From contig NZ_MZGT01000013.1 of NCBI RefSeq assembly GCF_002029255.1, positions 1 through 64,000 of the forward strand: a stretch of 64,000 nucleotides of DNA. The letters run 5' to 3'. The notes below the pieces were generated by a model that searched no databases, was not told the origin of the DNA, and saw nothing but the letters and a program-made list of their open reading frames with translations. This DNA comes from Clostridium chromiireducens. GTDB taxonomy: Bacteria > Bacillota > Clostridia > Clostridiales > Clostridiaceae. Numbering within the stretch: position 1 is the first letter of the stretch; each line of letters starts with the position of its first letter. Position numbers and translations under genes: made by a program. Positions 10,783-18,978 of this stretch are shown piece by piece.

Positions 10783-12141
10783 GTGAAAAAAACAAGAGTT
10801 TTAGTGGCGAGCTTAGTTACTTTAATGTTTATGATGACAACAGTGCTAGCAGGATGTAGTGGCAATAAAAAGGCAGAAGATACTTCCTCTGAAACGTCAG
10901 GCGAAGTAGTTTGGTGGGGGTGGACGCCGGGTTCCCCAACTAATGAAAAGTATATTGCAGAATTTAACAAAGAATACCCAAACATCAAAGTTACGTGGAA
11001 ACAAACATCAATAGATGATTATGACGCGGCTATTAGACCTGCTTTAGCAAATGGCGGGGGTGTTGATGCTTTTGAGGTTTCAGCGGGTTCAGGAAATGGT
11101 GGTGTTAAAGTTTTTGGAGGACAAGCAATTGACTTGACTGATGCTGTAAAAAAGGCTTTAGGCGATAACTATGAAGACAAGCTCAACAAGGCATCAATCA
11201 CCACAATGACTGTCAATGGTCAGTTGAAAGCACTTGGTGTCGGAACTGTATATTCAGGGAATATTTGGATTAACCAAGATCTTTTTGATAAATACAATGT
11301 AAAGGTTCCTACTAATTTAGATGAGTGGAAAGAGGCTTGCAAAGTTTTTGAAGAAAATGGTATCGAAGGTTTTGTGCAGGGAGCAGGTCAAGGTGCATTT
11401 AACATCGACACTTTCCATGCAATTGCTGATAATGTAAGCCCGGGCACTTTCACAAAAGCAACAAGAGGTGAAGTTAAATGGACTGATGACTCAATTGTCA
11501 AATCATTAGAGCTATGGAAAGGGTTGTTTGATGACGGAATTATGCAAAAGGGTGCTCTTGGTCTTCAACAATATCCAGACGCAAACAATTTATTTATGTC
11601 TCAAAAGGCTGCTATGGTTATGATGGGATCTTGGTATACATCAAACACTTTGCCTGATACTATGAAGGCTGCTATTGAGTCTGCATCTTCAACAGAAAAG
11701 CCATTCACAATGATTCCAATTGATTTCCCTGATATTGCTGGAACAGGAAAAACAGGATCTATGTTTGGCGATTTAGACTATTCAACCGCAGTGTCTGCAA
11801 CATCAAAGAATATTAAGGCTGCAACTACATTTGCTGTTTGGCTTGGAACCTCTCAGAGTGGTCAACAGATGATTGCAGATTCCTTAAATGTTGTTCCTTC
11901 TCTAAAATCAGCAACTCCGGATTGGAACAAAGTAAAACTTGTAAATCCTGATAAACAAAACGAAGCAATCAAAAAATATATTGAAAAATCAATGAAAAGT
12001 GATGATAACCCTCGTTTTGCAGGAATAAATGCAGATATGAACCAAAAAATAATGGATGTATTGGCTGGCGTGGCAGGAGGAAGTATCACTCCTAAAGATG
12101 GTGCTGCTCAACTTGAAACGACTCAAGCTGATAGTAAGTAA
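10783..12141 (+). CDS. Sugar ABC transporter substrate-binding lipoprotein
   Basis: Extracellular solute-binding protein (family 1, MalE/UgpB type) of 452 aa. It has a lipoprotein signal peptide with the lipobox LAGC near residues 23-26, followed by a flexible charged/Ser-rich linker; the mature part starts around VVWWGWTPGSPT. It captures an oligosaccharide or glycoside for the two permeases encoded next. Start is GTG after AAAGGAGAGG. A strong hairpin follows the stop codon at 12156-12185. Confidence 0.92.
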   Translation: MKKTRVLVASLVTLMFMMTTVLAGCSGNKKAEDTSSETSGEVVWWGWTPGSPTNEKYIAEFNKEYPNIKVTWKQTSIDDYDAAIRPALANGGGVDAFEVSAGSGNGGVKVFGGQAIDLTDAVKKALGDNYEDKLNKASITTMTVNGQLKALGVGTVYSGNIWINQDLFDKYNVKVPTNLDEWKEACKVFEENGIEGFVQGAGQGAFNIDTFHAIADNVSPGTFTKATRGEVKWTDDSIVKSLELWKGLFDDGIMQKGALGLQQYPDANNLFMSQKAAMVMMGSWYTSNTLPDTMKAAIESASSTEKPFTMIPIDFPDIAGTGKTGSMFGDLDYSTAVSATSKNIKAATTFAVWLGTSQSGQQMIADSLNVVPSLKSATPDWNKVKLVNPDKQNEAIKKYIEKSMKSDDNPRFAGINADMNQKIMDVLAGVAGGSITPKDGAAQLETTQADSK

Positions 12142-12155
12142 GGGATAATATTTTT

Positions 12156-12185
12156 ATAGGGGGCTATTTTTTCTAGTGCCCCTAT
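12156..12185 (+). promoter_or_regulatory. Intercistronic hairpin after the binding-protein gene
   Basis: ATAGGGGGC pairs with GCCCCTAT around a T-rich loop. It lies between the binding-protein stop and the first permease ribosome site and lacks a terminal T run. Such hairpins commonly stabilise the upstream message or reduce read-through, giving more binding protein than permease. Confidence 0.65.
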
Positions 12186-12212
12186 CATTTAGTGTTGAGG
12201 AGAATTATAAAC

Positions 12213-13106
12213 ATGAAAAATATGAAAAAGAATAAAACATTGAGATCTACGAAGATAAACGGACTTCCGTGGATTCTTCCAGCATTTGTTTTTGTTGTAG
12301 GTATTATATATTATTCAATATTGTATACATTCAGGCTGTCTACTTTAGATTGGAATGGGATTGATCCAATTCAGACGAAAGTGGGAATAAGTAATTATAC
12401 TAAAGCACTTTTTTCTGACTGGGTTTTTTGGACAGCTATAAAAAATACAATTGTTTATTTCATTTTAACATTTGTAATTCAAAACTTTCTAGGTTTTATA
12501 TTTGCCGCAATTTTGCATACAAAAGTAAAGTTTGCTACATTGCATAAGTGCTTGATTTTTATACCAACAATCTTAGCACCAGCTACTATGGCACCAGTGT
12601 TTAGATTGATGTTCTCGCCTCAAGGAATTCTGCAAGGTATATTTGACACACTTCATTTAGGCATAACTGTTGATTGGCTAGCAAAACCAAATTCGGCACT
12701 TTTCATTCTCATGATTGTTGCGATTTGGGAGTTCACAGGAATGAGTTTCATTCTATATTATGCGGCAATGAGCCAAATAGATAAAGAAATACTTGAGGCG
12801 TCGCGTTTAGATGGAGCAGGAAACTTTAGGACTTTATTGAGCATTGTATTGCCAAACTGTAAAGGCACGACAGTTTCTCTTGCAATGCTTGGAATCATAG
12901 GTGCTTTGAAAACATTTGATATTCCTTATCTGATTACAACTGGTGGGCCAAATCACGCAACAGAATTTTTAGGCACATATATTTATAGGCAGGGAATAAG
13001 GCAAGCTCATCTTGGCTATGCAGCTGCAATATCAGTAATGCTCCTTGTACTTGCATTCTGCGGTGCAATACTTATAAATAGGCTTAATAAAGGAGACGAG
13101 AGATAA
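12213..13106 (+). CDS. Sugar ABC transporter permease, MalF/UgpA type
   Basis: Inner-membrane permease of ~297 aa with six predicted helices, starting near LPWILPAFVFVVGIIYYSI. The EAA loop contacting the ATPase is visible as EASRLDGAGNFRTLLSIVLP. Start chosen at ATG 12213, nine bases after GAGGAGA; the GTG at 12192 would precede that site. It pairs with the permease at 13108. No ATP-binding gene is in the operon, so a shared MsmK/UgpC-type ATPase encoded elsewhere is probably used. Confidence 0.92.
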   Translation: MKNMKKNKTLRSTKINGLPWILPAFVFVVGIIYYSILYTFRLSTLDWNGIDPIQTKVGISNYTKALFSDWVFWTAIKNTIVYFILTFVIQNFLGFIFAAILHTKVKFATLHKCLIFIPTILAPATMAPVFRLMFSPQGILQGIFDTLHLGITVDWLAKPNSALFILMIVAIWEFTGMSFILYYAAMSQIDKEILEASRLDGAGNFRTLLSIVLPNCKGTTVSLAMLGIIGALKTFDIPYLITTGGPNHATEFLGTYIYRQGIRQAHLGYAAAISVMLLVLAFCGAILINRLNKGDER

Positions 13107-13107
13107 A

Positions 13108-13896
13108 ATGTTTGAAATTAGAAGTTTAAAAAGTAAAGTCGTTTTGCAAATCATTCTACTAATACTAACGATACCTTATGCGATTCCACTTGTTCAAATG
13201 TTTCTTGGCTCTATCGGTGGAACAGGGTTTTTAAATTATAAGGCGGTTTGGGACACAGGTGTAGTTCCAATCTATTTTAGAAATTCATTCATTATATCAG
13301 CTAGTGTAATTTTGTTGGTTTATATATTCAGTATGACGGCTGGCTTTGGGTTTGCAAAATTACATGTATTTGGAAAAGAAGTATTCTTTTGGTTGATTCT
13401 TGTTGCGTTAACGTTACCTGAAGTAATTTTGTTGTCTCCATTGTTTGTAACATTCCAAAAGATGCATCTATTCAACACCTTTTTGGCTGTAATTTTACCT
13501 ATTGCAGCATTGCAATTGCCATTTACAATTCTACTTACTAGAAACTTTGACAGTGGAATTCCTAATGAGTTAATGGAGGCAGCAAGAATTGATGGCGCGG
13601 GTATTTTTTCGACGTTTTGGTATGTTATTCTTCCGCTTACAAAGCCAATTGCATCATCAATTATTGTTTTGACACTCATCAGCTCATGGAACGCATATCT
13701 CATGCCACTTCTGTTCTTGCAAAGCCCAGATATGCAGACGGTAACTCTGCTTCCACAATACTTCCAAGGTGAGTTTACAAATGACCAGACGAAGATATTA
13801 GCTGCAGCTGTGCTCACTGCAATTCCTGAGATTATTGTTTATTTGTTCATGCAGAAGAATTTTGAAAAAGGCATGAGTGCTGGTGCTCTAAAATAA
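13108..13896 (+). CDS. Sugar ABC transporter permease, MalG/UgpE type
   Basis: Second membrane subunit of the importer, 262 aa with six predicted helices. The EAA motif is EAARIDGAGIFSTFWYVILP. It starts two bases after the previous stop codon, with GGAG inside the upstream gene, so the two permeases are translationally linked and should be made in equal amounts. Confidence 0.92.
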   Translation: MFEIRSLKSKVVLQIILLILTIPYAIPLVQMFLGSIGGTGFLNYKAVWDTGVVPIYFRNSFIISASVILLVYIFSMTAGFGFAKLHVFGKEVFFWLILVALTLPEVILLSPLFVTFQKMHLFNTFLAVILPIAALQLPFTILLTRNFDSGIPNELMEAARIDGAGIFSTFWYVILPLTKPIASSIIVLTLISSWNAYLMPLLFLQSPDMQTVTLLPQYFQGEFTNDQTKILAAAVLTAIPEIIVYLFMQKNFEKGMSAGALK

Positions 13897-13937
13897 TCGA
13901 AACAAGAGCAGAATAATAGTGAAAGAAGGAGATAATT

Positions 13938-14303
13938 ATGCCGTTGATTCAAGTTGACTTAAAAAGGTCAGTGTTTGAGGATAAAGGAAAAGAAATATCA
14001 AATGCAATTCATAATTCGCTGGTTGCAGGTCTAGGTATGGATACAACCGATCTTTTCCAAGTGTTTAGACCGCATGATGAAGAGGAGATTATTTTTTCGC
14101 CAACTTATGATAATCGTGATAGACATGATTTGATAATCATTAGAATTACAATGGTTAATATGTTTTTACTTGAGCAAAAGAAAAAAACATATAAAGAACT
14201 AACAAAGAGGCTTGTTGACATTGGAATTAGGCGCGATGATATTTTAGTTTGTGTTGTTGAAAACAGTGCTGAAAATTGGTCCCTTGGCGAAAGAGAAGTT
14301 TGA
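13938..14303 (+). CDS. Tautomerase family protein
   Basis: Protein of 121 aa beginning MPLIQVDLKRS. After removal of Met, the N-terminal Pro would be the catalytic base typical of 4-oxalocrotonate tautomerase-like enzymes. It is about twice the length of the 62-residue type, fitting the longer single-chain tautomerases. An enol-keto tautomerase in a sugar operon suggests an enol or unsaturated keto-sugar intermediate is formed. Start supported by GAAGGAG. The reaction itself is not predictable. Confidence 0.8.
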   Translation: MPLIQVDLKRSVFEDKGKEISNAIHNSLVAGLGMDTTDLFQVFRPHDEEEIIFSPTYDNRDRHDLIIIRITMVNMFLLEQKKKTYKELTKRLVDIGIRRDDILVCVVENSAENWSLGEREV

Positions 14304-14326
14304 TTAAATTAAGTAAAAGAAATAGG

Positions 14327-14431
14327 TAATTGCGAAACTCGCAATTAAAGAATGCAGGCTTGTCATCATCAAATTTATTTTGAAAGTCGGTAAAAATTTC
14401 CGATTAAGAAAGCTGTTTATAATATGACAAG
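14327..14431 (+). repeat. Nested inverted repeats between tautomerase and oxidoreductase genes
   Basis: A perfect hairpin TAATTGCGA-aac-TCGCAATTA lies at 14327-14347. A second perfect pair, CTTGTCAT at 14359-14366 and ATGACAAG at 14424-14431, encloses 57 bases and ends just before the ribosome site of the next gene. Neither is followed by a T run, so they look like mRNA processing or translational-control structures rather than a terminator. Confidence 0.5.
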
Positions 14432-14453
14432 TTTACAGAAGGGAGTTCGTAAA

Positions 14454-15542
14454 ATGATGGAAAATGTAAAAAAAGAATTTTTGCTAGGTAGGTCTTATCC
14501 TGTTCAGCTAGATGAAAAAATGCCTAATACGCATAGATGGGGTATCCTTGGTTCTGGCTGGATTGCAAGTTGTTTTTCCACACAGGTGATCAAAGCTGGT
14601 GGAAACATCGCTGCTGTTGGTTCCCGTGAATTAAAAAAGGCACAGGAATTTCAACGTGAGTTCCCGTCAATAAAAAAAGTATATGGTTCTTACGAAGAGC
14701 TTATAAAAGATCCTGACATTGATGTGATTTATGTTGCAACTCCGCATGCGCAACACCATGAGTGGGCGATTAAGTGTTTGCAACACAATAAGCCTATTTT
14801 AGTTGAGAAGGCATTTACACAAAATTATAAGCAGGCGAAAGAAATTTTAGATTTAGCAAAAGAGAAAAATCTATTTGTTATGGAGGCGTATTGGACACGA
14901 TTTCTGCCACATATCATCAAGGTAAAAGAGTTGATTGATAGGGGCGAAATAGGGGACATTGTACAGATAATTGCTGACCATGGGGTTTACTTTCCTTTTG
15001 ACCCTAAACATCGCTTATATGCACCTGAGCTTGCAGGCGGAGCTCTATTAGACTTGGGAGTATATCCAATTTCATTCGTGCAGTTTTTGCTTGGAAATCC
15101 AACGAGAATAATCGCTGCTGGCTCTGCAACGCCAACAGGTGTAGACTCAAATGATGCTGCCATTTTTGAATATGAAAATGGCAAAGGTACACTTGCGATA
15201 TTAGCTTTTGGTTCGCTCGCATCATCTCCTATCACCGCTGCAATCTGCGGAACAAAAGGGAGAATAGAAATAAAAAGACAATTTTACAGGCCGTCAGACT
15301 TCACTGTTTTTTATAATGATGGCTCAACATTTGAGTATGTTTCAAAAACACATGAAAATTATGAAGATGGTCGAGGCGGGCTTTTTGGTATGCATTTTGA
15401 AGCTTCTGAGGTGCAAAGGTGTCTTTTAGAAGGTAAGGTTGAATCTTCAGTTATGCCTTGGGAAGACACATTATCTGTGATGAAAATTATGGATGAAATT
15501 AGACGACAACTTGATTTTAAATATGAAGGAGAAACATTATGA
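14454..15542 (+). CDS. Gfo/Idh/MocA family oxidoreductase (dihydrodiol dehydrogenase-like)
   Basis: Second NAD(P)-dependent oxidoreductase of this family in the operon, 362 aa. The Rossmann motif is GILGSGWIASCFSTQ and the EKP signature is changed to EKAF, as in many dihydrodiol dehydrogenase-like members. WTRFLPHIIKVKELID starts the substrate domain. The ATG at 14454 follows GAAGGGAG; the ATG at 14424 belongs to an inverted repeat and lacks a ribosome site. Its stop overlaps the GH43 start by four bases (ATGA), so translation is coupled. Likely acts on a pentose or hexose glycoside; substrate unknown. Confidence 0.85.
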   Translation: MMENVKKEFLLGRSYPVQLDEKMPNTHRWGILGSGWIASCFSTQVIKAGGNIAAVGSRELKKAQEFQREFPSIKKVYGSYEELIKDPDIDVIYVATPHAQHHEWAIKCLQHNKPILVEKAFTQNYKQAKEILDLAKEKNLFVMEAYWTRFLPHIIKVKELIDRGEIGDIVQIIADHGVYFPFDPKHRLYAPELAGGALLDLGVYPISFVQFLLGNPTRIIAAGSATPTGVDSNDAAIFEYENGKGTLAILAFGSLASSPITAAICGTKGRIEIKRQFYRPSDFTVFYNDGSTFEYVSKTHENYEDGRGGLFGMHFEASEVQRCLLEGKVESSVMPWEDTLSVMKIMDEIRRQLDFKYEGETL

Positions 15543-17149
15543 AAATCATAAATCCAGTTCTTACGGGTTTTCATGCCGACCCGTCAATGATTAGGGTAGA
15601 CGATACTTATTATATTGCGTCTTCTACATTTGAATGGTTTCCTGGCGTCAGGGTTCATGAATCTAAAGACCTTGTGCATTGGAATTTGACCACATCTATT
15701 CTTGACAGCGTGGAGCTACTTGATATGAAAGGCGCCCCTTGCTCTGGTGGTATTTGGGCACCTGATTTGTCCTATGCTGATGGAAAGTTTTGGCTTGTTT
15801 ATACTGATGTGAAAGTTATAGACGGTGCGTTCAAAGATATGTATAACTATCTGACAATTGCAGATGACATAAAAGGTCCTTGGTGCAAACCTATAAAGCT
15901 AAATGGCGTTGGTTTTGACTCATCTCTTTTTCATGATGATGACGGGAAAAAATATTTCATTCAACAAACTTGGGATCACCGTGAGTATAACAATCCATTC
16001 AATGGGCTTACTTTAACTGAATACGATGTGGACAATAAGAGGCTGAAACCAGAGACTGCAAAAACTGTATACAATGGTACCGATGTGAAGACGGTTGAAG
16101 GACCGCACATATATAAGCTTAATGGATACTATTATATATTTGCAGCACAAGGAGGCACATCTTGGACACACCAAGAAATTGTTGCCCGCTCAAAAAATCT
16201 GTTGGGACCTTATGAAACTGAGCCGGACGGACCATTTATAACTAACTTTGACACACCAGACCACTATCTTCAAAAACAAGGGCATGGTTCTCTTGTCCAA
16301 ACCCCTTCTGGCGAGTGGTATTATGCTTCACTTTGCGCTAGGCCTCTTCACCATTCTACTGAGAATATCTATGACCCAAGAGGATGGTGTACGCTTGGGC
16401 GTGAAACAAGTATTCAGAAAGTTTATTGGGATGATGAACTTTGGCCAAGAGTTGTAGGTGGGCATGGCGGTTTGAAAGAGGTTGATGCACCAAAAGATGC
16501 CATATTAACTGAGGCTCCTGCAACCAATGCTGTTTTTGATGATTTTTCATCTGATAAGCTCAATGAGGAGTGGAATACTTTAAGGGTTCCTTTTTCTGAA
16601 AAAATGGGAAAGGTTGGAGGCGGAAAACTTGAACTGATAGGACATGGTTCACTTTCAAATAAGTTCAATCCATCGTTTATTGCTAGAAGATGGAAAGATT
16701 TTGAGTTTTCAGCTGTGACAAAGGTGAAATTTAGCCCATATAGCTATCAGGCAATGGCTGGTCTTGTAAATTATTATAACAGCGAGCATTGGTCATGGAT
16801 TTTTATCACAAAAGATGACGAGTGTAATGATGTTATAGAAGTAGCAGAATGCGACAATAGAAAATACACTTCGGTTTTAAAAGATAACGCTGTGAGGATT
16901 CCTGAAGGTACGGAGTGGGTTTGGTTCAAGACAGTTGTTGATCATTTGGACTATTTTTATGAATATTCATTTGACGGAAAGAATTGGAACAGAGTGCCTA
17001 TTAAACTTGATGCAATGATTTTGTCTGATGATTATGTGAATTCACATTATGGTGGCTTTTTTACCGGAGCATTTGTGGGATTGGCTGTAGTTGATTATTC
17101 TGGTTACGATTCAAAAGCTACATTTGAGTTTTTTGAGTATATAGTTTAG
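15539..17149 (+). CDS. GH43 beta-xylosidase/arabinofuranosidase family glycosidase
   Basis: Glycoside hydrolase family 43 enzyme of 536 aa without a signal peptide, so it cleaves imported oligosaccharides in the cytoplasm. The N-terminal five-blade propeller has the catalytic base Asp in GFHADPSMIR, a further Asp in SLFHDDDGKKY and the general acid Glu in TVEGPHIYK. The C-terminal ~200 residues form the beta-sandwich typical of XynB-type beta-xylosidases. Linkage specificity (xylosidase or arabinofuranosidase) cannot be fixed from sequence. Four-base overlap with the preceding oxidoreductase. Confidence 0.9.
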   Translation: MKIINPVLTGFHADPSMIRVDDTYYIASSTFEWFPGVRVHESKDLVHWNLTTSILDSVELLDMKGAPCSGGIWAPDLSYADGKFWLVYTDVKVIDGAFKDMYNYLTIADDIKGPWCKPIKLNGVGFDSSLFHDDDGKKYFIQQTWDHREYNNPFNGLTLTEYDVDNKRLKPETAKTVYNGTDVKTVEGPHIYKLNGYYYIFAAQGGTSWTHQEIVARSKNLLGPYETEPDGPFITNFDTPDHYLQKQGHGSLVQTPSGEWYYASLCARPLHHSTENIYDPRGWCTLGRETSIQKVYWDDELWPRVVGGHGGLKEVDAPKDAILTEAPATNAVFDDFSSDKLNEEWNTLRVPFSEKMGKVGGGKLELIGHGSLSNKFNPSFIARRWKDFEFSAVTKVKFSPYSYQAMAGLVNYYNSEHWSWIFITKDDECNDVIEVAECDNRKYTSVLKDNAVRIPEGTEWVWFKTVVDHLDYFYEYSFDGKNWNRVPIKLDAMILSDDYVNSHYGGFFTGAFVGLAVVDYSGYDSKATFEFFEYIV

Positions 17150-17202
17150 CGTAATTGGTTAACATGGTTAGTTTTATGCGATTTAGCGACTGCATGTGCA
17201 AT

Positions 17203-17216
17203 TTGTACTAGTACAA
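17203..17216. promoter_or_regulatory. Perfect 14-bp palindrome, GntR/AraR-like operator
   Basis: TTGTACTAGTACAA resembles operators bound by GntR-type sugar regulators such as AraR (half-site TTGTAC). It is 41 bases upstream of a possible -10 TATACT at 17257. No GntR gene is in the window. Confidence 0.4.
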
Positions 17217-17256
17217 GCAATTATTTGAGCTTGAAAGATGATTCTTACACTAGTTT

Positions 17257-17410
17257 TATACTGATTTAAGTTGAGAAGAGCAGCCCACGGCTCACCTAAC
17301 CGTGTTTTGTGGTACATCTTCTCCTCAATATAATAATAACCAAATGGCGAAAACCGCACGCCATTTTTTCATTACTATTTGTGCCGCCGGCGGTAGCGGC
17401 GAAATGGAGG
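17257..17410 (+). promoter_or_regulatory. Structured leader with terminator before the SDR gene
   Basis: A possible -10 box (TATACT, 17257-17262, with a poor -35) would start an RNA near 17269. Next comes a compound stem, GAGAAGA/TCTTCTC, containing either CACGG/CCGTG or the competing CCAC/GTGG. An intrinsic terminator AAATGGCG/CGCCATTT (17342-17366) with T6 follows, then a GC-rich hairpin GCCGC/GCGGC (17383-17400) just ahead of GGAGG. I do not recognise a known riboswitch class. Confidence 0.5.
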
Positions 17411-17415
17411 TTTTT

Positions 17416-18159
17416 ATGAGTAAATTATTGGATAAAGAATTGTGTGTTATCACGGGTGCGGCGAATGGAATTGGCAGAGCAATCGCAGAACGTTTCATAA
17501 GTGAAGGTGCCGATTTGATTGTGGCTGATTTTGATGTTGAAACCGCAAAAAAAGTATATGAGGGAAACAGTCAGGTTGTTGACATTCTAAAAGTTGACGC
17601 GACAGATGTAAAGGATTTGGAAAAAATAGTGAAATCAGTTGAAGAGACAGGACGCAAATTAAAGGCTGTGTTACCAATTGTTGGCAACGGGCCACAAAAC
17701 CCGATTCCAGAAATCACACCTGAGGAGTTTCATTTGACAATGGACCTTAATGTTTTTTCAGCATTTTTCACAGTACAGAAGTTAATTCCTTTTATGTCTA
17801 GTAAATCTTCAATTGTTCTAATATCATCAATTGCAGGTTTTCAGGGCGGGAAAAACAGCATTGTCTATAATGCGGCGAAAGCAGCGGTCAGGTCTATGGC
17901 ACGTTCGTTCACAGGAGAGCTTGCAGAAAAGGGTATTAGAGCAAATGCTATAAGCCCTGGTCCAACTGAAACACAGGCGTTTACAGATTTTGTGCACGGC
18001 GATGGCGAACTACGAAACAATATAATTTCGCAACTTCCCATAGGGCATATCGGAAAGCCTAGCGAGATTGCTGCGGTTGCATTGTTTTTAGCGTCCGACG
18101 AATCTTCTTATGTGACAGGTGCTGAAATTATTGCTGACGGCGGTTTCACCAATAAATAA
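17416..18159 (+). CDS. SDR family NAD(P)-dependent oxidoreductase
   Basis: Short-chain dehydrogenase/reductase of 247 aa. It shows the cofactor motif TGAANGIGRAIAERF, a Ser in VLISSIAG, the catalytic YNAAK (Tyr and Lys) and the PG motif in ISPGPTETQ. It probably reduces or oxidises a keto-sugar intermediate. The ATG at 17416 follows GGAGG; the longer reading frame from 17302 runs through the hairpins and is not credible. The unusual leader upstream suggests it is controlled separately from GH43. Confidence 0.88.
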   Translation: MSKLLDKELCVITGAANGIGRAIAERFISEGADLIVADFDVETAKKVYEGNSQVVDILKVDATDVKDLEKIVKSVEETGRKLKAVLPIVGNGPQNPIPEITPEEFHLTMDLNVFSAFFTVQKLIPFMSSKSSIVLISSIAGFQGGKNSIVYNAAKAAVRSMARSFTGELAEKGIRANAISPGPTETQAFTDFVHGDGELRNNIISQLPIGHIGKPSEIAAVALFLASDESSYVTGAEIIADGGFTNK

Positions 18160-18198
18160 ACAAATAGTGATTAATATATAACATTAGGAGGTAAAAAA

Positions 18199-18660
18199 AT
18201 GGCATTATCATCAACAAATATACTTAAGGTTATTGTCGTAACAGACGATTTAGAAAAAACAGTTTCTGCATATAAAACTTTACTAGGCACAGGGAAAGAG
18301 GTTGCAGAGCAGAATATAGAGCATAAAGAGGTAAGAACACCTTTTATGAAGTATAAAGGTGCCAACATCACTGATACCCCAATGAAGGTAGAGAGCGTTT
18401 TCAGCGATAATTTTTGGTTTGAAATTATCCAGCCTTTAGGAAATAATGACCCGTGGGCAGCTTGGTTAAAAGAACATGGCACGTCAATTTGCTCAATTTG
18501 TTTGTTGTCAGATGGACCTTTAGAAGATGACGAAGAAACTATGAAAAATACAGGGTTTGATTCACTTTTTAAACACGAAAAGGGCTATGAGGCGTATGAA
18601 TATTTTGACACATCAAAAGCGCTTGGGGTTTTAGTTGAGGTAAAAGAGCAGTATAAATAA
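18199..18660 (+). CDS. VOC (glyoxalase-fold) protein
   Basis: Second vicinal-oxygen-chelate-fold protein of the island, 153 aa, starting after TAGGAGG. The N-terminal module is ILKVIVVTDDLEKTVSAYKTLL and the C-terminal one ends LGVLVEVKEQYK. The expected second-module HHVAF motif is replaced by SICSICLLS, so one usual metal ligand seems missing and it may be a binding protein or have a changed site. A strong terminator follows, ending the operon. Confidence 0.75.
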   Translation: MALSSTNILKVIVVTDDLEKTVSAYKTLLGTGKEVAEQNIEHKEVRTPFMKYKGANITDTPMKVESVFSDNFWFEIIQPLGNNDPWAAWLKEHGTSICSICLLSDGPLEDDEETMKNTGFDSLFKHEKGYEAYEYFDTSKALGVLVEVKEQYK

Positions 18661-18664
18661 TGAG

Positions 18665-18697
18665 AGAGGTGGCGAATTCGTTCGTCACCTCTTTTTT
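18665..18697 (+). terminator. Intrinsic terminator of the catabolic operon
   Basis: AGAGGTGGCGAA pairs with TTCGTCACCTCT around TTCG, followed by T6. It lies five bases after the last VOC gene. Confidence 0.92.
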
Positions 18698-18730
18698 GCA
18701 CATAAGCTAAAAATTGCAATTAGTAAATAT

Positions 18731-18978
18731 TACTTTCTGTAAGAACTTCTTCCACTTGTCCGATATTGATGAACAAGAAGAAGGTTAAAAGTATCTATCT
18801 TTGAAGATTGAGCAGGTAAAAGGCGATGAGTTTTTCCGTATTGGATTAATAGCATCTTATAAGGCACAATCCAGACCTGATCGATAAGTCGACTGCCTTA
18901 TCGAAAAATATTGATGTTCAGGTTGGCGCAATACACGGCTTCCAAGGCGACGAATGTGACATCATCATTTTCATTTAG
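18731..18978 (+). pseudogene. Superfamily I helicase C-terminal remnant
   Basis: Broken reading frames spell the end of a UvrD/Dna2-like helicase. IEQVKGDEFFRIGLIASYKAQ is followed by one extra base near 18874, after which the frame reads VGAIHGFQGDECDIIIF. The HGFQGDE box is the conserved late motif of SF1 helicases. A further piece (FFHLSDIDEQEEG) lies before an in-frame stop at about 18786. The remnant ends at TAG 18976-18978, where it meets the truncated FAH-family gene on the other strand. No start or N-terminal motor domain is present. Confidence 0.75.

Noticed and set aside
13320..13817. 165-codon open frame on the minus strand
   Set aside because: It is antisense to the MalG-type permease with intact family motifs, has no ribosome site and gives a composition unlike a real protein.
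14424..14453. ATG at 14424 as start of the second Gfo/Idh/MocA gene
   Set aside because: It lies in an inverted-repeat arm without ribosome site, while ATG 14454 follows GAAGGGAG and gives a normal N-terminus.
17302..17415. N-terminal extension of the SDR protein
   Set aside because: The frame crosses a terminator and hairpins and has no family similarity; GGAGG supports ATG 17416.
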